Program-made: the position numbers and the translations under genes
NCBI GenBank assembly: GCA_045590955.1
Contig: JAZNSB010000031.1
Coordinates: 1 to 9,604 of the forward strand
Length of the DNA stretch: 9,604 bases
Reading direction: 5' to 3'
Origin: JAZNSB01 sp045590955
Lineage (GTDB): Bacteria > Pseudomonadota > Alphaproteobacteria > RF32 > CAG-239
Part shown: positions 1 to 6,072 of the stretch, in pieces
Numbering within the stretch: position 1 is the stretch's first letter
Layout of the letters: each line of letters opens with the position of its first letter
Notes under the pieces: generated by a model
What the model saw: the letters and a program-made list of their open reading frames with translations, nothing else
What the model was told of the DNA's origin: nothing
Database searches by the model: none

Positions 1-130
1 ATGTAGCGCCACCCTTCTCTGCTAATACTTTTGTAATAGCTGCTGTCAATGTGGTCTTACCGTGGTCAACGTGACCAATCGTTCCAATGTTGCAGTGTGG
101 CTTATTTCTTTCAAATTTCTCTTTTGCCAT
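1..130 (-). CDS. tuf: Elongation factor Tu, N-terminal fragment (cut by window edge)
   Basis: EF-Tu is the GTPase that delivers aminoacyl-tRNA to the ribosomal A site. Only the first 43 residues are in the window. They begin MAKEKFERNKPHCNIGTIGH and contain the P-loop GHVDHGKT at residues 19-26, which is diagnostic for EF-Tu. The ATG lies at 130-128 and is preceded by an AAGGAAA ribosome-binding site at about 137-143. It is the last visible gene of the rpsL-rpsG-fusA-tuf order, 58 nt after the fusA stop. Whether this is the only tuf copy cannot be told from here. The gene runs off the left edge and is not broken as far as seen. Confidence 0.97.
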   Translation of the reverse strand, partial: MAKEKFERNKPHCNIGTIGHVDHGKTTLTAAITKVLAEKGGAT

Positions 131-163
131 TTTTTGTTTCCTTAAATTAAGTTATTAAAATTT

Positions 164-182
164 GGGCAGGGCTAGCCTGCCC
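164..182 (-). other. GC-rich hairpin in the fusA-tuf intergenic region
   Basis: A perfect 7-bp stem (GGGCAGG paired with CCTGCCC, 5-nt loop) lies 6 nt beyond the fusA stop codon. It is the most GC-rich stretch of an otherwise AT-rich intergenic region. On the minus strand it is followed by CAAATTTTAATAAC, a poor U-tract, so it looks like a weak or partial terminator, or an mRNA-stabilising or processing structure, rather than a full stop. The AAGGAAA site for tuf lies about 20 nt downstream and is not within the stem. The structure is seen directly; its function is inferred. Confidence 0.6.
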
Positions 183-188
183 GTTAAA

Positions 189-2267
189 TTATTTATTTTT
201 TGCTTGAATTGTTTCAGCAACATCTCTTGGCACTTCTGCATAATGAGAGAATACCATAGAAAACTGTGCACGTCCTTGAGATAAAGAACGCAATGTATTA
301 ACATATCCAAACATATTTGCCAGTGGTACTTTTGCATCAATTACACGAGCATTTGCTCTTTGATCCATTCCGTTTACAAGACCGCGACGAGAGTTCAAAT
401 CTCCGATAATATCGCCCATGTATTCTTCAGGAGTAACCACTTCAACTTTCATGATTGGCTCCAACAATTTTGCATTTGCCTGTTTCATACCTTCTCTAAA
501 GGCTGCTCTACCGGCAATTTCAAAACACATAACGTTAGAGTCAACTTCGTGATATGCACCATCATAAAGATTTGCTTTAACACCTGTTACAGGGTAACCG
601 GCCAACACACCTGCGTCCATTGCAGATCTGATACCTTTTTCAACGCCCGGAATATATTCCTTAGGCACGTTACCACCAACCACAGAGTTGATAAATTCAA
701 ATCCTGTATGATCTTCTGTTGGTTCAAATTTAATTTTAACTCTTGCAAATTGACCTGCACCACCGGATTGTTTTTTGTGAGTGTATTCAATATCGCAAGC
801 TTGAGTGATTGTTTCTCTGTAAGCAACTTGTGGATCACCAACGTTAGCATCAACTTTAAACTCACGTTTTAATCTGTCCACAATGATTTCCAAGTGCAAT
901 TCTCCCATACCTTTAATGATTGTTTGACCGCTGTCTTGGTCAGAAGAAACTTTAAATGAAGGATCTTCCATTGCCAATCTTGCCAAAGCCAAGCCCATTT
1001 TTTCAACGTCAGCTTTTGTCTTTGGTTCAACTGCCAATTCAATCACAGGATCAGGAAATTCCATTTTTTCTAAAATTATAGGGTTCTTTTCATCACAAAG
1101 AGTATCACCGGTTGTTGTATCTTTCAAACCAACCAAAGCAATAATATCACCAGCGCATGCTTCTTTAATTTCATCTCTCTTGTTTGAGTGCATCAAAAGC
1201 ATACGACCGATTCTTTCTTTTTTGTCTTTTACAGAGTTATAAACATAAGAACCGGCTTCTAATTTACCTGAATAAATACGAGCAAATGTCAAAGAACCAA
1301 CAAACGGATCATTCATAATTTTGAATGCCAAAGCTGCAAATGGCTCTTTATCATCGGCTTTACGTTCAATAATCTCATCTTCTTTATCTGGATTTTCACC
1401 TGTTGTTGCAGGAATATCCAAAGGAGAAGGCAAATAATCTACCACACCATCCAACAAAGGTTGAACACCTTTATTTTTGAATGCAGAACCACAGAATACA
1501 GGAACAGAAGAGCCTTTAATTGTAGCTTTTCTGATGCATTTTTTCAATACATCAACAGGAATTTCTTTTCCTTCCAAATAGTCTTCCATTGCCTGATCAT
1601 CTTCTTCAACGGCCATTTCAACCAATTGAGCACGAAATTCTTTTGCTTTTTCTTGCAAATCTGCAGGGATTTCTTCTTCACGGAATGTTGCACCGTTATG
1701 TTCTCCATCCCAAACAATTGCTTTCATCTTAAGCAAATCAATTACGCCGGCAAAATCTGCCTCTGCTCCGATTGGCAATTGCATTGCCATTGGTCTTGCA
1801 CCCAAACGGTCTTTAATCATGTCCAAACATCTGTAGAAGTTTGCACCGATTCTGTCCATTTTGTTGCAGAAACAAATTCTAGGTACATTATATTTATCTG
1901 CTTGTCTCCATACTGTTTCAGACTGAGGTTCAACACCTGCCACTGAATCAAATACGGTTACGGCACCATCCAATACACGCAAAGAACGTTCTACTTCAAC
2001 AGTAAAGTCCACGTGTCCCGGAGTATCAATAATGTTAACTCTGTGATCTTTCCAATAGCATGTTGTAGCAGCAGAAGTAATTGTAATACCTCTTTCTTGT
2101 TCCTGCTCCATCCAGTCCATTGTAGATGCACCGTCGTGAGTTTCACCAATTTTATGAGTTTTTCCGGTGTAGTATAAAATACGTTCACTGGTTGTGGTTT
2201 TACCGGCATCAATATGTGCCATGATGCCGATATTTCTATAAAACTTCAAATCATGAGTTCTAGCCAT
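189..2267 (-). CDS. fusA: Elongation factor G (translocation GTPase)
   Basis: EF-G drives GTP-dependent translocation of tRNA and mRNA on the ribosome and acts with RRF in ribosome recycling. The 692-residue product is full length for bacterial EF-G. The GTPase domain shows G1 AHIDAGKTT (residues 17-25), the switch I segment RGITI (59-63), G3 DTPGH (81-85) and G4 NKMD (135-138). Domain II follows at about 300-400. Domains III to V fill the C-terminal half, with the domain IV start YRETIT and the typical conserved C-terminal end LSQGRAQFSMVFSHYAEVP. The ATG at 2267 has an AAGGAAA site just upstream. It lies 21 nt after rpsG in the same operon. No frameshift or missing motif was seen. The sequence reads as a canonical EF-G1, not the fusidic-acid-resistance paralogue or EF-G2. 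Confidence 0.99.
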   Translation of the reverse strand: MARTHDLKFYRNIGIMAHIDAGKTTTSERILYYTGKTHKIGETHDGASTMDWMEQEQERGITITSAATTCYWKDHRVNIIDTPGHVDFTVEVERSLRVLDGAVTVFDSVAGVEPQSETVWRQADKYNVPRICFCNKMDRIGANFYRCLDMIKDRLGARPMAMQLPIGAEADFAGVIDLLKMKAIVWDGEHNGATFREEEIPADLQEKAKEFRAQLVEMAVEEDDQAMEDYLEGKEIPVDVLKKCIRKATIKGSSVPVFCGSAFKNKGVQPLLDGVVDYLPSPLDIPATTGENPDKEDEIIERKADDKEPFAALAFKIMNDPFVGSLTFARIYSGKLEAGSYVYNSVKDKKERIGRMLLMHSNKRDEIKEACAGDIIALVGLKDTTTGDTLCDEKNPIILEKMEFPDPVIELAVEPKTKADVEKMGLALARLAMEDPSFKVSSDQDSGQTIIKGMGELHLEIIVDRLKREFKVDANVGDPQVAYRETITQACDIEYTHKKQSGGAGQFARVKIKFEPTEDHTGFEFINSVVGGNVPKEYIPGVEKGIRSAMDAGVLAGYPVTGVKANLYDGAYHEVDSNVMCFEIAGRAAFREGMKQANAKLLEPIMKVEVVTPEEYMGDIIGDLNSRRGLVNGMDQRANARVIDAKVPLANMFGYVNTLRSLSQGRAQFSMVFSHYAEVPRDVAETIQAKNK

Positions 2268-2288
2268 AAGTATTTTCCTTTATTTGGG

Positions 2289-2759
2289 TTAGAACTTATA
2301 GTGAGAAAATGCTTTATTAGCTTCTGCCATTTTGTGAGTATCTTCACGTTTTTTAACGGCAGAACCACGATTTGCACAAGCGTCTAACAATTCGCCCGCC
2401 AATCTGTCTGTCATTGTTGTTTCAGAACGTTTCTTGGCTGCTGCAACAATCCATCTGATTGCCAAAGCTTGGCGACGATCAGCTCTAACTTCGCAAGGCA
2501 CTTGGTATGTAGCACCGCCAACACGACGAGACTTAACTTCTACCACAGGCTTAACGTTGTCCAAAGCTTCTGTAAACACTGTTAAAGCATCTTTTTTCAT
2601 TTTTTGAGCAATAATATCAAAAGCAGAATATACGATTTTTTCTGCTACGGCTTTTTTACCGTCTTCCATGATATTATTAATAAACTTTGTAACTACCTTG
2701 TTATGGTATTTTGCATCAGGTAGCACTTCTCTTTTTATTGCACTATGACGACGTGACAT
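2289..2759 (-). CDS. rpsG: 30S ribosomal protein S7
   Basis: S7 is a primary 16S rRNA-binding protein that nucleates assembly of the 30S head and lies near the E site. The 156-residue product is the normal bacterial length. It starts MSRRHSAIKREVLPD and contains the conserved GGATYQVPCEVR block followed by the RRQALAIRWIV segment, both typical of S7. The ATG at 2759 is preceded by AAGGAG at about 2768-2773, which overlaps the rpsL stop codon. The gap to rpsL is only 11 nt, so S12 and S7 translation is probably coupled. In E. coli S7 represses its own operon from a much longer rpsL-rpsG spacer; that spacer is absent here. Confidence 0.99.
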   Translation of the reverse strand: MSRRHSAIKREVLPDAKYHNKVVTKFINNIMEDGKKAVAEKIVYSAFDIIAQKMKKDALTVFTEALDNVKPVVEVKSRRVGGATYQVPCEVRADRRQALAIRWIVAAAKKRSETTMTDRLAGELLDACANRGSAVKKREDTHKMAEANKAFSHYKF

Positions 2760-2770
2760 GTGTAATCTCC

Positions 2771-3142
2771 TTATTTCGGACGTTTAGCGCCGTATAGAGA
2801 ACGACGTTGACGACGTTTAGCAATACCTTGGGTATCCAAAGTACCGCGAATGATATGATAACGAACACCTGGCAAGTCTTTCACACGGCCACCTTTAATC
2901 AGCACCACAGAGTGTTCTTGTAGGTTATGACCTTCACCAGGGATATAGCTGATTACTTCAAAGCCGTTTGTCAGACGAACACGTGCTACCTTACGCAAAG
3001 CAGAGTTTGGTTTTTTTGGAGTTGTTGTATAAACTCTTGTGCAAACTCCACGCTTTTGCGGGCACGCCTTCAAAGCGGGAACTTTGTTTCTTTTAACTTT
3101 GGGTGTTCGTGATTTACGAATTAACTGATTAATTGTAGGCAT
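2771..3142 (-). CDS. rpsL: 30S ribosomal protein S12
   Basis: S12 sits at the decoding centre and influences accuracy and streptomycin response. I place the start at ATG 3142, giving a 123-residue protein beginning MPTINQLIRKSRTPK, as in the family. An in-frame GTG one codon upstream (3145) would add a single residue; AAGGAAA at about 3150-3156 suits the ATG well. The conserved TTTPKKPNSALRK and GGRVKDLPGVRYH segments are intact. Lys43, Lys88 and Pro91 carry the usual wild-type residues, so no streptomycin-resistance substitution is seen at these sites. Asp89, the site of RimO methylthiolation in other bacteria, is present. It is the first gene of its transcription unit. Confidence 0.99.
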   Translation of the reverse strand: MPTINQLIRKSRTPKVKRNKVPALKACPQKRGVCTRVYTTTPKKPNSALRKVARVRLTNGFEVISYIPGEGHNLQEHSVVLIKGGRVKDLPGVRYHIIRGTLDTQGIAKRRQRRSLYGAKRPK

Positions 3143-3177
3143 CACAAATTTCCTTTATTATAAAATTAACACAAATT

Positions 3178-3234
3178 ACTCAACAAACAGGATTCTCTCC
3201 AATTTTTGAGTCTGGGCAATATAGACTCAACAAA
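3178..3234. repeat. TTGAGT direct and inverted repeats over the rpsL promoter and leader
   Basis: Three copies of a TTGAGT/ACTCAA element occur in 57 nt. The 10-mer ACTCAACAAA is present exactly at 3178-3187 and at 3225-3234, and TTGAGTCT is at 3206-3213. The last two elements form an 8-bp perfect inverted repeat (3206-3213 with 3223-3230, 9-nt spacer) that brackets the -10 box and the expected start site. In the transcript, the copies at 3206-3211 and 3178-3183 could pair into a 6-bp stem in the 5' leader. The repeats are seen directly. A role as operator or leader structure is inferred. Confidence 0.6.
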
Positions 3235-3246
3235 AATGTAAGTCAA
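3218..3246 (-). promoter_or_regulatory. Housekeeping sigma-factor promoter of the str operon
   Basis: On the minus strand TTGACT (3246-3241) is separated by exactly 17 nt from TATATT (3223-3218). Read with one more base on each side this is CTTGAC-N17-CTATAT, which matches the alphaproteobacterial vegetative promoter pattern exactly. Transcription would start near 3211, giving a leader of about 70 nt before rpsL. The DNA upstream of the -35 box (about 3251-3290) is almost pure A/T and could act as an UP element, fitting a highly expressed ribosomal operon. A TTGAGTCT inverted repeat brackets the -10 box. Confidence 0.85.
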
Positions 3247-3280
3247 GCGCTTTTTTACAGGATTTTATTTATAAAAAACA

Positions 3281-3313
3281 AAAAAAAGAGAGGCATCAAA
3301 CCTCTCTTTTTTT
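3281..3313 (-). terminator. Intrinsic terminator after the small membrane-protein gene
   Basis: GAGAGG (3288-3293) pairs with CCTCTC (3301-3306) around a 7-nt loop. The flanking A7 and T7 runs extend the stem to 13 bp. On the minus strand the stem is followed by a long T-rich run, and the structure starts 7 nt past the stop codon of the upstream minus-strand gene. The symmetry means it could also work on the plus strand, although no plus-strand gene feeds into it here. It insulates the str promoter, whose -35 box starts about 35 nt further on. Confidence 0.88.
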
Positions 3314-3320
3314 GTGCACA

Positions 3321-3725
3321 CTAATCTTCTTCATCTCGCGGAAAAACCATAAAAACAAAAAACACCGAAGAAAGTATAACAAGCATCCAAAAAATCGCTT
3401 TGTTGTCTTTTATATGAGTTTTTTGAGCAAGCATTTCTTTATTTTCATAATTGCCCAAACAGTAATCATATTGTTTTTTATTTTTCAATTTTATGTATGT
3501 AATTTCCTGCGGAATTAAAACATCCAATGTGTCGGGAGAAAAAAGAATACTTTCTGCAGCCTTTATATCTCCGCAAGCACCAACCATCATCCATCTTTCT
3601 GCTGCTTCATCATACATCATGGTTGTGGTTCCGTAATCTGTTACCGAGGGTTTTGTATTATAAACATAAAATCCAAAAGCCACCGTAATCAGAATAAACG
3701 CAAAGGATATCAACAATCTTTTCAT
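3321..3725 (-). CDS. Hypothetical small protein with two membrane segments
   Basis: I do not recognise this 134-residue protein. I start it at ATG 3725 (MKRLLISFAFILITVAFGFY); an in-frame GTG two codons upstream (3731) is possible, and neither start has a clear Shine-Dalgarno. A hydrophobic segment at residues 4-22 follows a positively charged start, and a second lies at 109-128, ending in the acidic tail PRDEED. This predicts both ends in the cytoplasm and a periplasmic domain of about 85 residues between them. That domain has two cysteines (Cys51, Cys89) that could form a disulfide. It follows the DUF2147 gene by 89 nt on the same strand and is closed by a strong terminator. No upstream promoter could be named with confidence. 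The first segment might instead be a signal peptide. Confidence 0.72.
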   Translation of the reverse strand: MKRLLISFAFILITVAFGFYVYNTKPSVTDYGTTTMMYDEAAERWMMVGACGDIKAAESILFSPDTLDVLIPQEITYIKLKNKKQYDYCLGNYENKEMLAQKTHIKDNKAIFWMLVILSSVFFVFMVFPRDEED

Positions 3726-3814
3726 ACGCACTGTTTTTTTATAATTATTAGATAAAATTTTTAATTTGTATTGCTAATATACTTTTTAAAAAATTTAAAA
3801 TTTTTCAAGCTTTT

Positions 3815-4267
3815 TTATTTTTTTTCGGGAATAACAGGAACAATGTTTTCCGATGTTAAAAGAAGTTCATTGTTTTTCTTCCACGTTTGGTTTCTTCCGA
3901 AAGGGCCTATTTTTCCCCTAACAATTAAATCATTGTTTTCAATCCATGCTTGGCTTGAATAAATTTTTCCTTTTGCCGGATCCAAAATTTTGCCACCGGA
4001 AAATTTATCTCCGTCTTCTTCCAAGTTCCATATAATATCCAGCCCCTTTATTTTTGGATCGCCTTTTATTCCGACAGCCACTTTATCCGGATTTTTAAAC
4101 AACTTTACCACTCTTCCAAAAAACTTTCCCTTATATTCATAAATTTGCACCACACTTTTGGGTTCTTTTGTTTCATCATCAATTGTGGTCCACAAACCTT
4201 TAATGTCTTCTGCCGCATAACAATCTGTTGTAAACAACATTGTGCATATTAATAACCATTTTTTCAT
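3815..4267 (-). CDS. Secreted DUF2147 family protein
   Basis: The start is set at ATG 4267 because GAGGAGA lies 7 nt before it, although the reading frame stays open upstream to 4360. The resulting 150-residue protein begins with a signal peptide (MKKWLLICTMLFTTDCYA, likely cut after residue 18). The context of Cys16 does not fit a lipobox, so a lipoprotein is unlikely. The mature part has the DUF2147 pattern: GLWTTIDDETKEPKSVVQIY, then GKFFGRVVKL, KIKGLDIIW, GGKILDPAKGKIY, and LIVRGKIGPFGRNQTW near the end. DUF2147 proteins are small periplasmic or surface proteins of unknown biochemical role, common in Proteobacteria and Bacteroidetes. It is divergent from the LPS operon, which fits an envelope role but does not prove one. 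Confidence 0.88.
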   Translation of the reverse strand: MKKWLLICTMLFTTDCYAAEDIKGLWTTIDDETKEPKSVVQIYEYKGKFFGRVVKLFKNPDKVAVGIKGDPKIKGLDIIWNLEEDGDKFSGGKILDPAKGKIYSSQAWIENNDLIVRGKIGPFGRNQTWKKNNELLLTSENIVPVIPEKK

Positions 4268-4295
4268 CTTAATCTCCTCTAAAAGTTTCCCTCTC

Positions 4296-4324
4296 ACAAT
4301 AAAAACAAAGCAAAATTCGGTCAA
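4296..4324 (-). promoter_or_regulatory. Probable vegetative promoter of the DUF2147 gene
   Basis: On the minus strand GCTTGACC supplies a -35 box (TTGACC, 4324-4319). After a 17-nt spacer comes TATTGT (4301-4296) as the -10 box. The predicted start near 4289 leaves a short leader of about 20 nt that contains the strong GAGGAGA ribosome-binding site. The CTTGAC core is shared with the str promoter. The -10 box matches the consensus at four of six positions. Confidence 0.6.
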
Positions 4325-4354
4325 GCGATTTAATTTCGGCACAAGCTTTTGATT

Positions 4355-4370
4355 TGGCATAATTTTTGCA
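4355..4370 (+). promoter_or_regulatory. Candidate sigma-54 (-24/-12) promoter of the kdsD-lpt-rpoN operon
   Basis: TGGCATAATTTTTGCA matches the sigma-54 consensus TGGCACG-N4-TTGCW at all ten outer positions (TGGCA and TTGCA). The required 10 nt separates the GG (4356-4357) from the GC (4368-4369). The only mismatches are the two inner C and G positions. Transcription would start near 4380, about 70 nt before kdsD. The site lies in a real intergenic region and points at an operon whose fifth gene is rpoN itself. The motif is seen; promoter activity is inferred. A sigma-54 promoter also needs an enhancer-binding activator, which is not in the window. Confidence 0.68.
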
Positions 4371-4449
4371 TAAAAAATGAAAAAAACTTGCTTTTTAAAA
4401 TTTATAAAACTAAGCTAGTCTTTATGTTTAACTGACATGGAGACGTTTT

Positions 4450-5406
4450 ATGTATGAGAAAGACTTGGCTTCTGCCAAGAGAACCATAGAAAAAGAAATT
4501 GAAGCTCTTAAAGTTATGGAAAATGAACTTAACAATAATTTAACCAGAGCTCTTGATCTTATGCAGTATTCAAAAGGCAGACTTATTATTACCGGCATGG
4601 GCAAATCAGGACATATTGGCAAAAAAATTGCAGCCACTTTAGCTTCCACCGGTAATCCGGCAATTTTCATACACCCTGCAGAAGCAAGCCACGGTGACTT
4701 GGGAATGTTAACTGATCATGATATTGTTATTGCTATATCTAACGGTGGAGAGTCCAAAGAACTTTCCGATATTGTTCTATACAGTAAAAGATATAATATC
4801 CCCCTTATTGCCATTACAAAAAACCCACAAAGCACTCTTGGTCGTGCCGGCGACATAGTATTAAAACTTCCGGATATTGGTGAGGCTTGTCCGCTTGGTC
4901 TTGCTCCAACGTCTTCAACTACAGCAACGCTGGTCTTGGGAGATGCACTTGCTGTTGCACTTATGGAAAGAAAAGGTTTTAGTAAAACAGATTATAAACA
5001 ACGTCACCCAGGCGGTAAGCTTGGTTCAATTCTTAAAAAAGTTGCAGATATAATGCACGTTGGAGATGATGTTCCTTTAGTATTAGATACAGCCACAATG
5101 CAAGATGCCCTTTTAGCAATGACCTCTAAAATGCTTGGTTGCGTTGGCATTGTAGATAAAGATAAAAACCTCTTAGGTATTATTACTGACGGAGACTTAA
5201 GGCGTAATATTGGTCAAGATATCCTAGCCAAAAAAGCTACTGAAATTATGACACCAAATCCAAAAGTAATTAATCCTGATGCATTGGCTGTTGAAGCTTT
5301 AACAAAAATGAATGACAAAAAAATTACACAGTTATTTGTTGTTGAAGAAGGTAAGGCTGTTGGTGTAATTCATATGCACGACTGCTTGAATATCGGAGTT
5401 GCATAA
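4450..5406 (+). CDS. kdsD: Arabinose-5-phosphate isomerase (KdsD/KpsF family, SIS plus two CBS domains)
   Basis: KdsD interconverts D-ribulose 5-phosphate and D-arabinose 5-phosphate, the first step towards Kdo, the inner-core sugar of LPS. The 318-residue product has the family architecture: an SIS domain at about 35-185 with GMGKSGHIGKK (49-59) and HPAEASHGDLG (75-85), then two CBS domains at about 197-253 and 260-316. Residues equivalent to the E. coli catalytic set (Lys59, His88, Glu111, Glu152, His193) are all present as Lys52, His81, Glu104, Glu145 and His186, with a constant offset of 7. The ATG at 4450 has GGAGA six nt upstream. It opens the operon, and lptC starts 3 nt after its stop. 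No kdsC phosphatase gene follows, unlike in E. coli. The paralogues GutQ and KpsF are hard to exclude by sequence alone, but the LPS context favours KdsD. Confidence 0.95.
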   Translation: MYEKDLASAKRTIEKEIEALKVMENELNNNLTRALDLMQYSKGRLIITGMGKSGHIGKKIAATLASTGNPAIFIHPAEASHGDLGMLTDHDIVIAISNGGESKELSDIVLYSKRYNIPLIAITKNPQSTLGRAGDIVLKLPDIGEACPLGLAPTSSTTATLVLGDALAVALMERKGFSKTDYKQRHPGGKLGSILKKVADIMHVGDDVPLVLDTATMQDALLAMTSKMLGCVGIVDKDKNLLGIITDGDLRRNIGQDILAKKATEIMTPNPKVINPDALAVEALTKMNDKKITQLFVVEEGKAVGVIHMHDCLNIGVA

Positions 5407-5409
5407 ACT

Positions 5410-6072
5410 TTGAAAAACGCTGCTAAAATAGAACAAATTTTTGATTCTACACTTGTTCACAACAAACCAAAAAAGAACAAAAGAATCAGAAGGTTACATA
5501 CTTTAAAAATTGTTTTACCCTCTTTTGCAGCCGTTTTAATTGGTTTGTTGATAATCTTGCCTTTACTAAATGAGCAAAGCAAAGATTTTTCTTTGGATAT
5601 AACTTTGCCTAAAAAAGGAGAACTTGAAAAACTCCACGTTGAAAATACAACTTTTCATATAACAGATAAAAATAATAGGGTTAACAACTTTACGGCAGAA
5701 AGTATTGATGAAACATCTCCCGGCTCAAAAGAAATAAAATTTGTAAAACCTTATGGCATGATACCTGTAAACGATAATTGGGTAAGCATTCAGGCTCCCT
5801 ATGGCTTTTTTAATCAAAGCACCAACATTCTCAGATTAGATGAAGATGTAAATCTATTTTACAATCAAGGGATGGAGCTACAAACACAGCAACTGCATTA
5901 TAGCTTTAACACAAATACCGGATATGGAAATTCCCCTATCAACGGGAACGGCATTTTTGGAGTTATTCATGCAGAACAATATGAATTTAACACCAAAGAA
6001 AATGTCTTTGTTTTCAAAGGTAAAACACAAATAAAATTGCATGCAGAAAGTTTTTCTAAGGAGCAGAAATGA
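5410..6072 (+). CDS. lptC: LPS export inner-membrane protein LptC, TTG start
   Basis: LptC receives LPS from the LptB2FG extractor at the inner membrane and passes it to LptA. The 220-residue product has a basic cytoplasmic N-terminus of about 31 residues, one membrane segment at about 32-53 (TLKIVLPSFAAVLIGLLIIL), and a periplasmic beta-rich domain from about 58 to the end. Near the C-terminus, EQYEFNTKENVFVFKGKTQI resembles the conserved closing strands of the family. The long N-terminal arm is usual in alphaproteobacterial LptC. The start is a TTG at 5410, 3 nt after the kdsD stop; the first in-frame ATG falls beyond residue 110 and would remove the anchor. GGAG at 5395-5398 is 11 nt away, rather far, so translational coupling to kdsD is likely. 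Position between kdsD and lptA supports the call. Confidence 0.9.
   Translation: MKNAAKIEQIFDSTLVHNKPKKNKRIRRLHTLKIVLPSFAAVLIGLLIILPLLNEQSKDFSLDITLPKKGELEKLHVENTTFHITDKNNRVNNFTAESIDETSPGSKEIKFVKPYGMIPVNDNWVSIQAPYGFFNQSTNILRLDEDVNLFYNQGMELQTQQLHYSFNTNTGYGNSPINGNGIFGVIHAEQYEFNTKENVFVFKGKTQIKLHAESFSKEQK

Noticed and set aside
360..1946. Open frames of 170 and 161 codons on the plus strand opposite fusA
   Set aside because: They are antisense shadows of a highly conserved EF-G gene, with low-complexity Phe/Cys-rich translations, no family resemblance and no plausible operon context.
3789..3805. AAAAATT/AATTTTT stem as terminator of the DUF2147 gene
   Set aside because: The stem is entirely A/T and lacks a proper U-tract; such palindromes are expected by chance in this composition.
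4268..4360. N-terminal extension of the DUF2147 protein to a start at 4360
   Set aside because: It would bury the signal peptide, overlap the promoter and sigma-54 site, and ignore the strong GAGGAGA site in front of ATG 4267.
4387..4415. CTTGCT-N17-CTAAGC as a vegetative promoter for kdsD
   Set aside because: It matches only about 7 of 12 consensus positions, and alternatives such as TATAAA at 4403 lack a properly spaced -35 box. It remains possible, since essential lpt genes should have a constitutive promoter.
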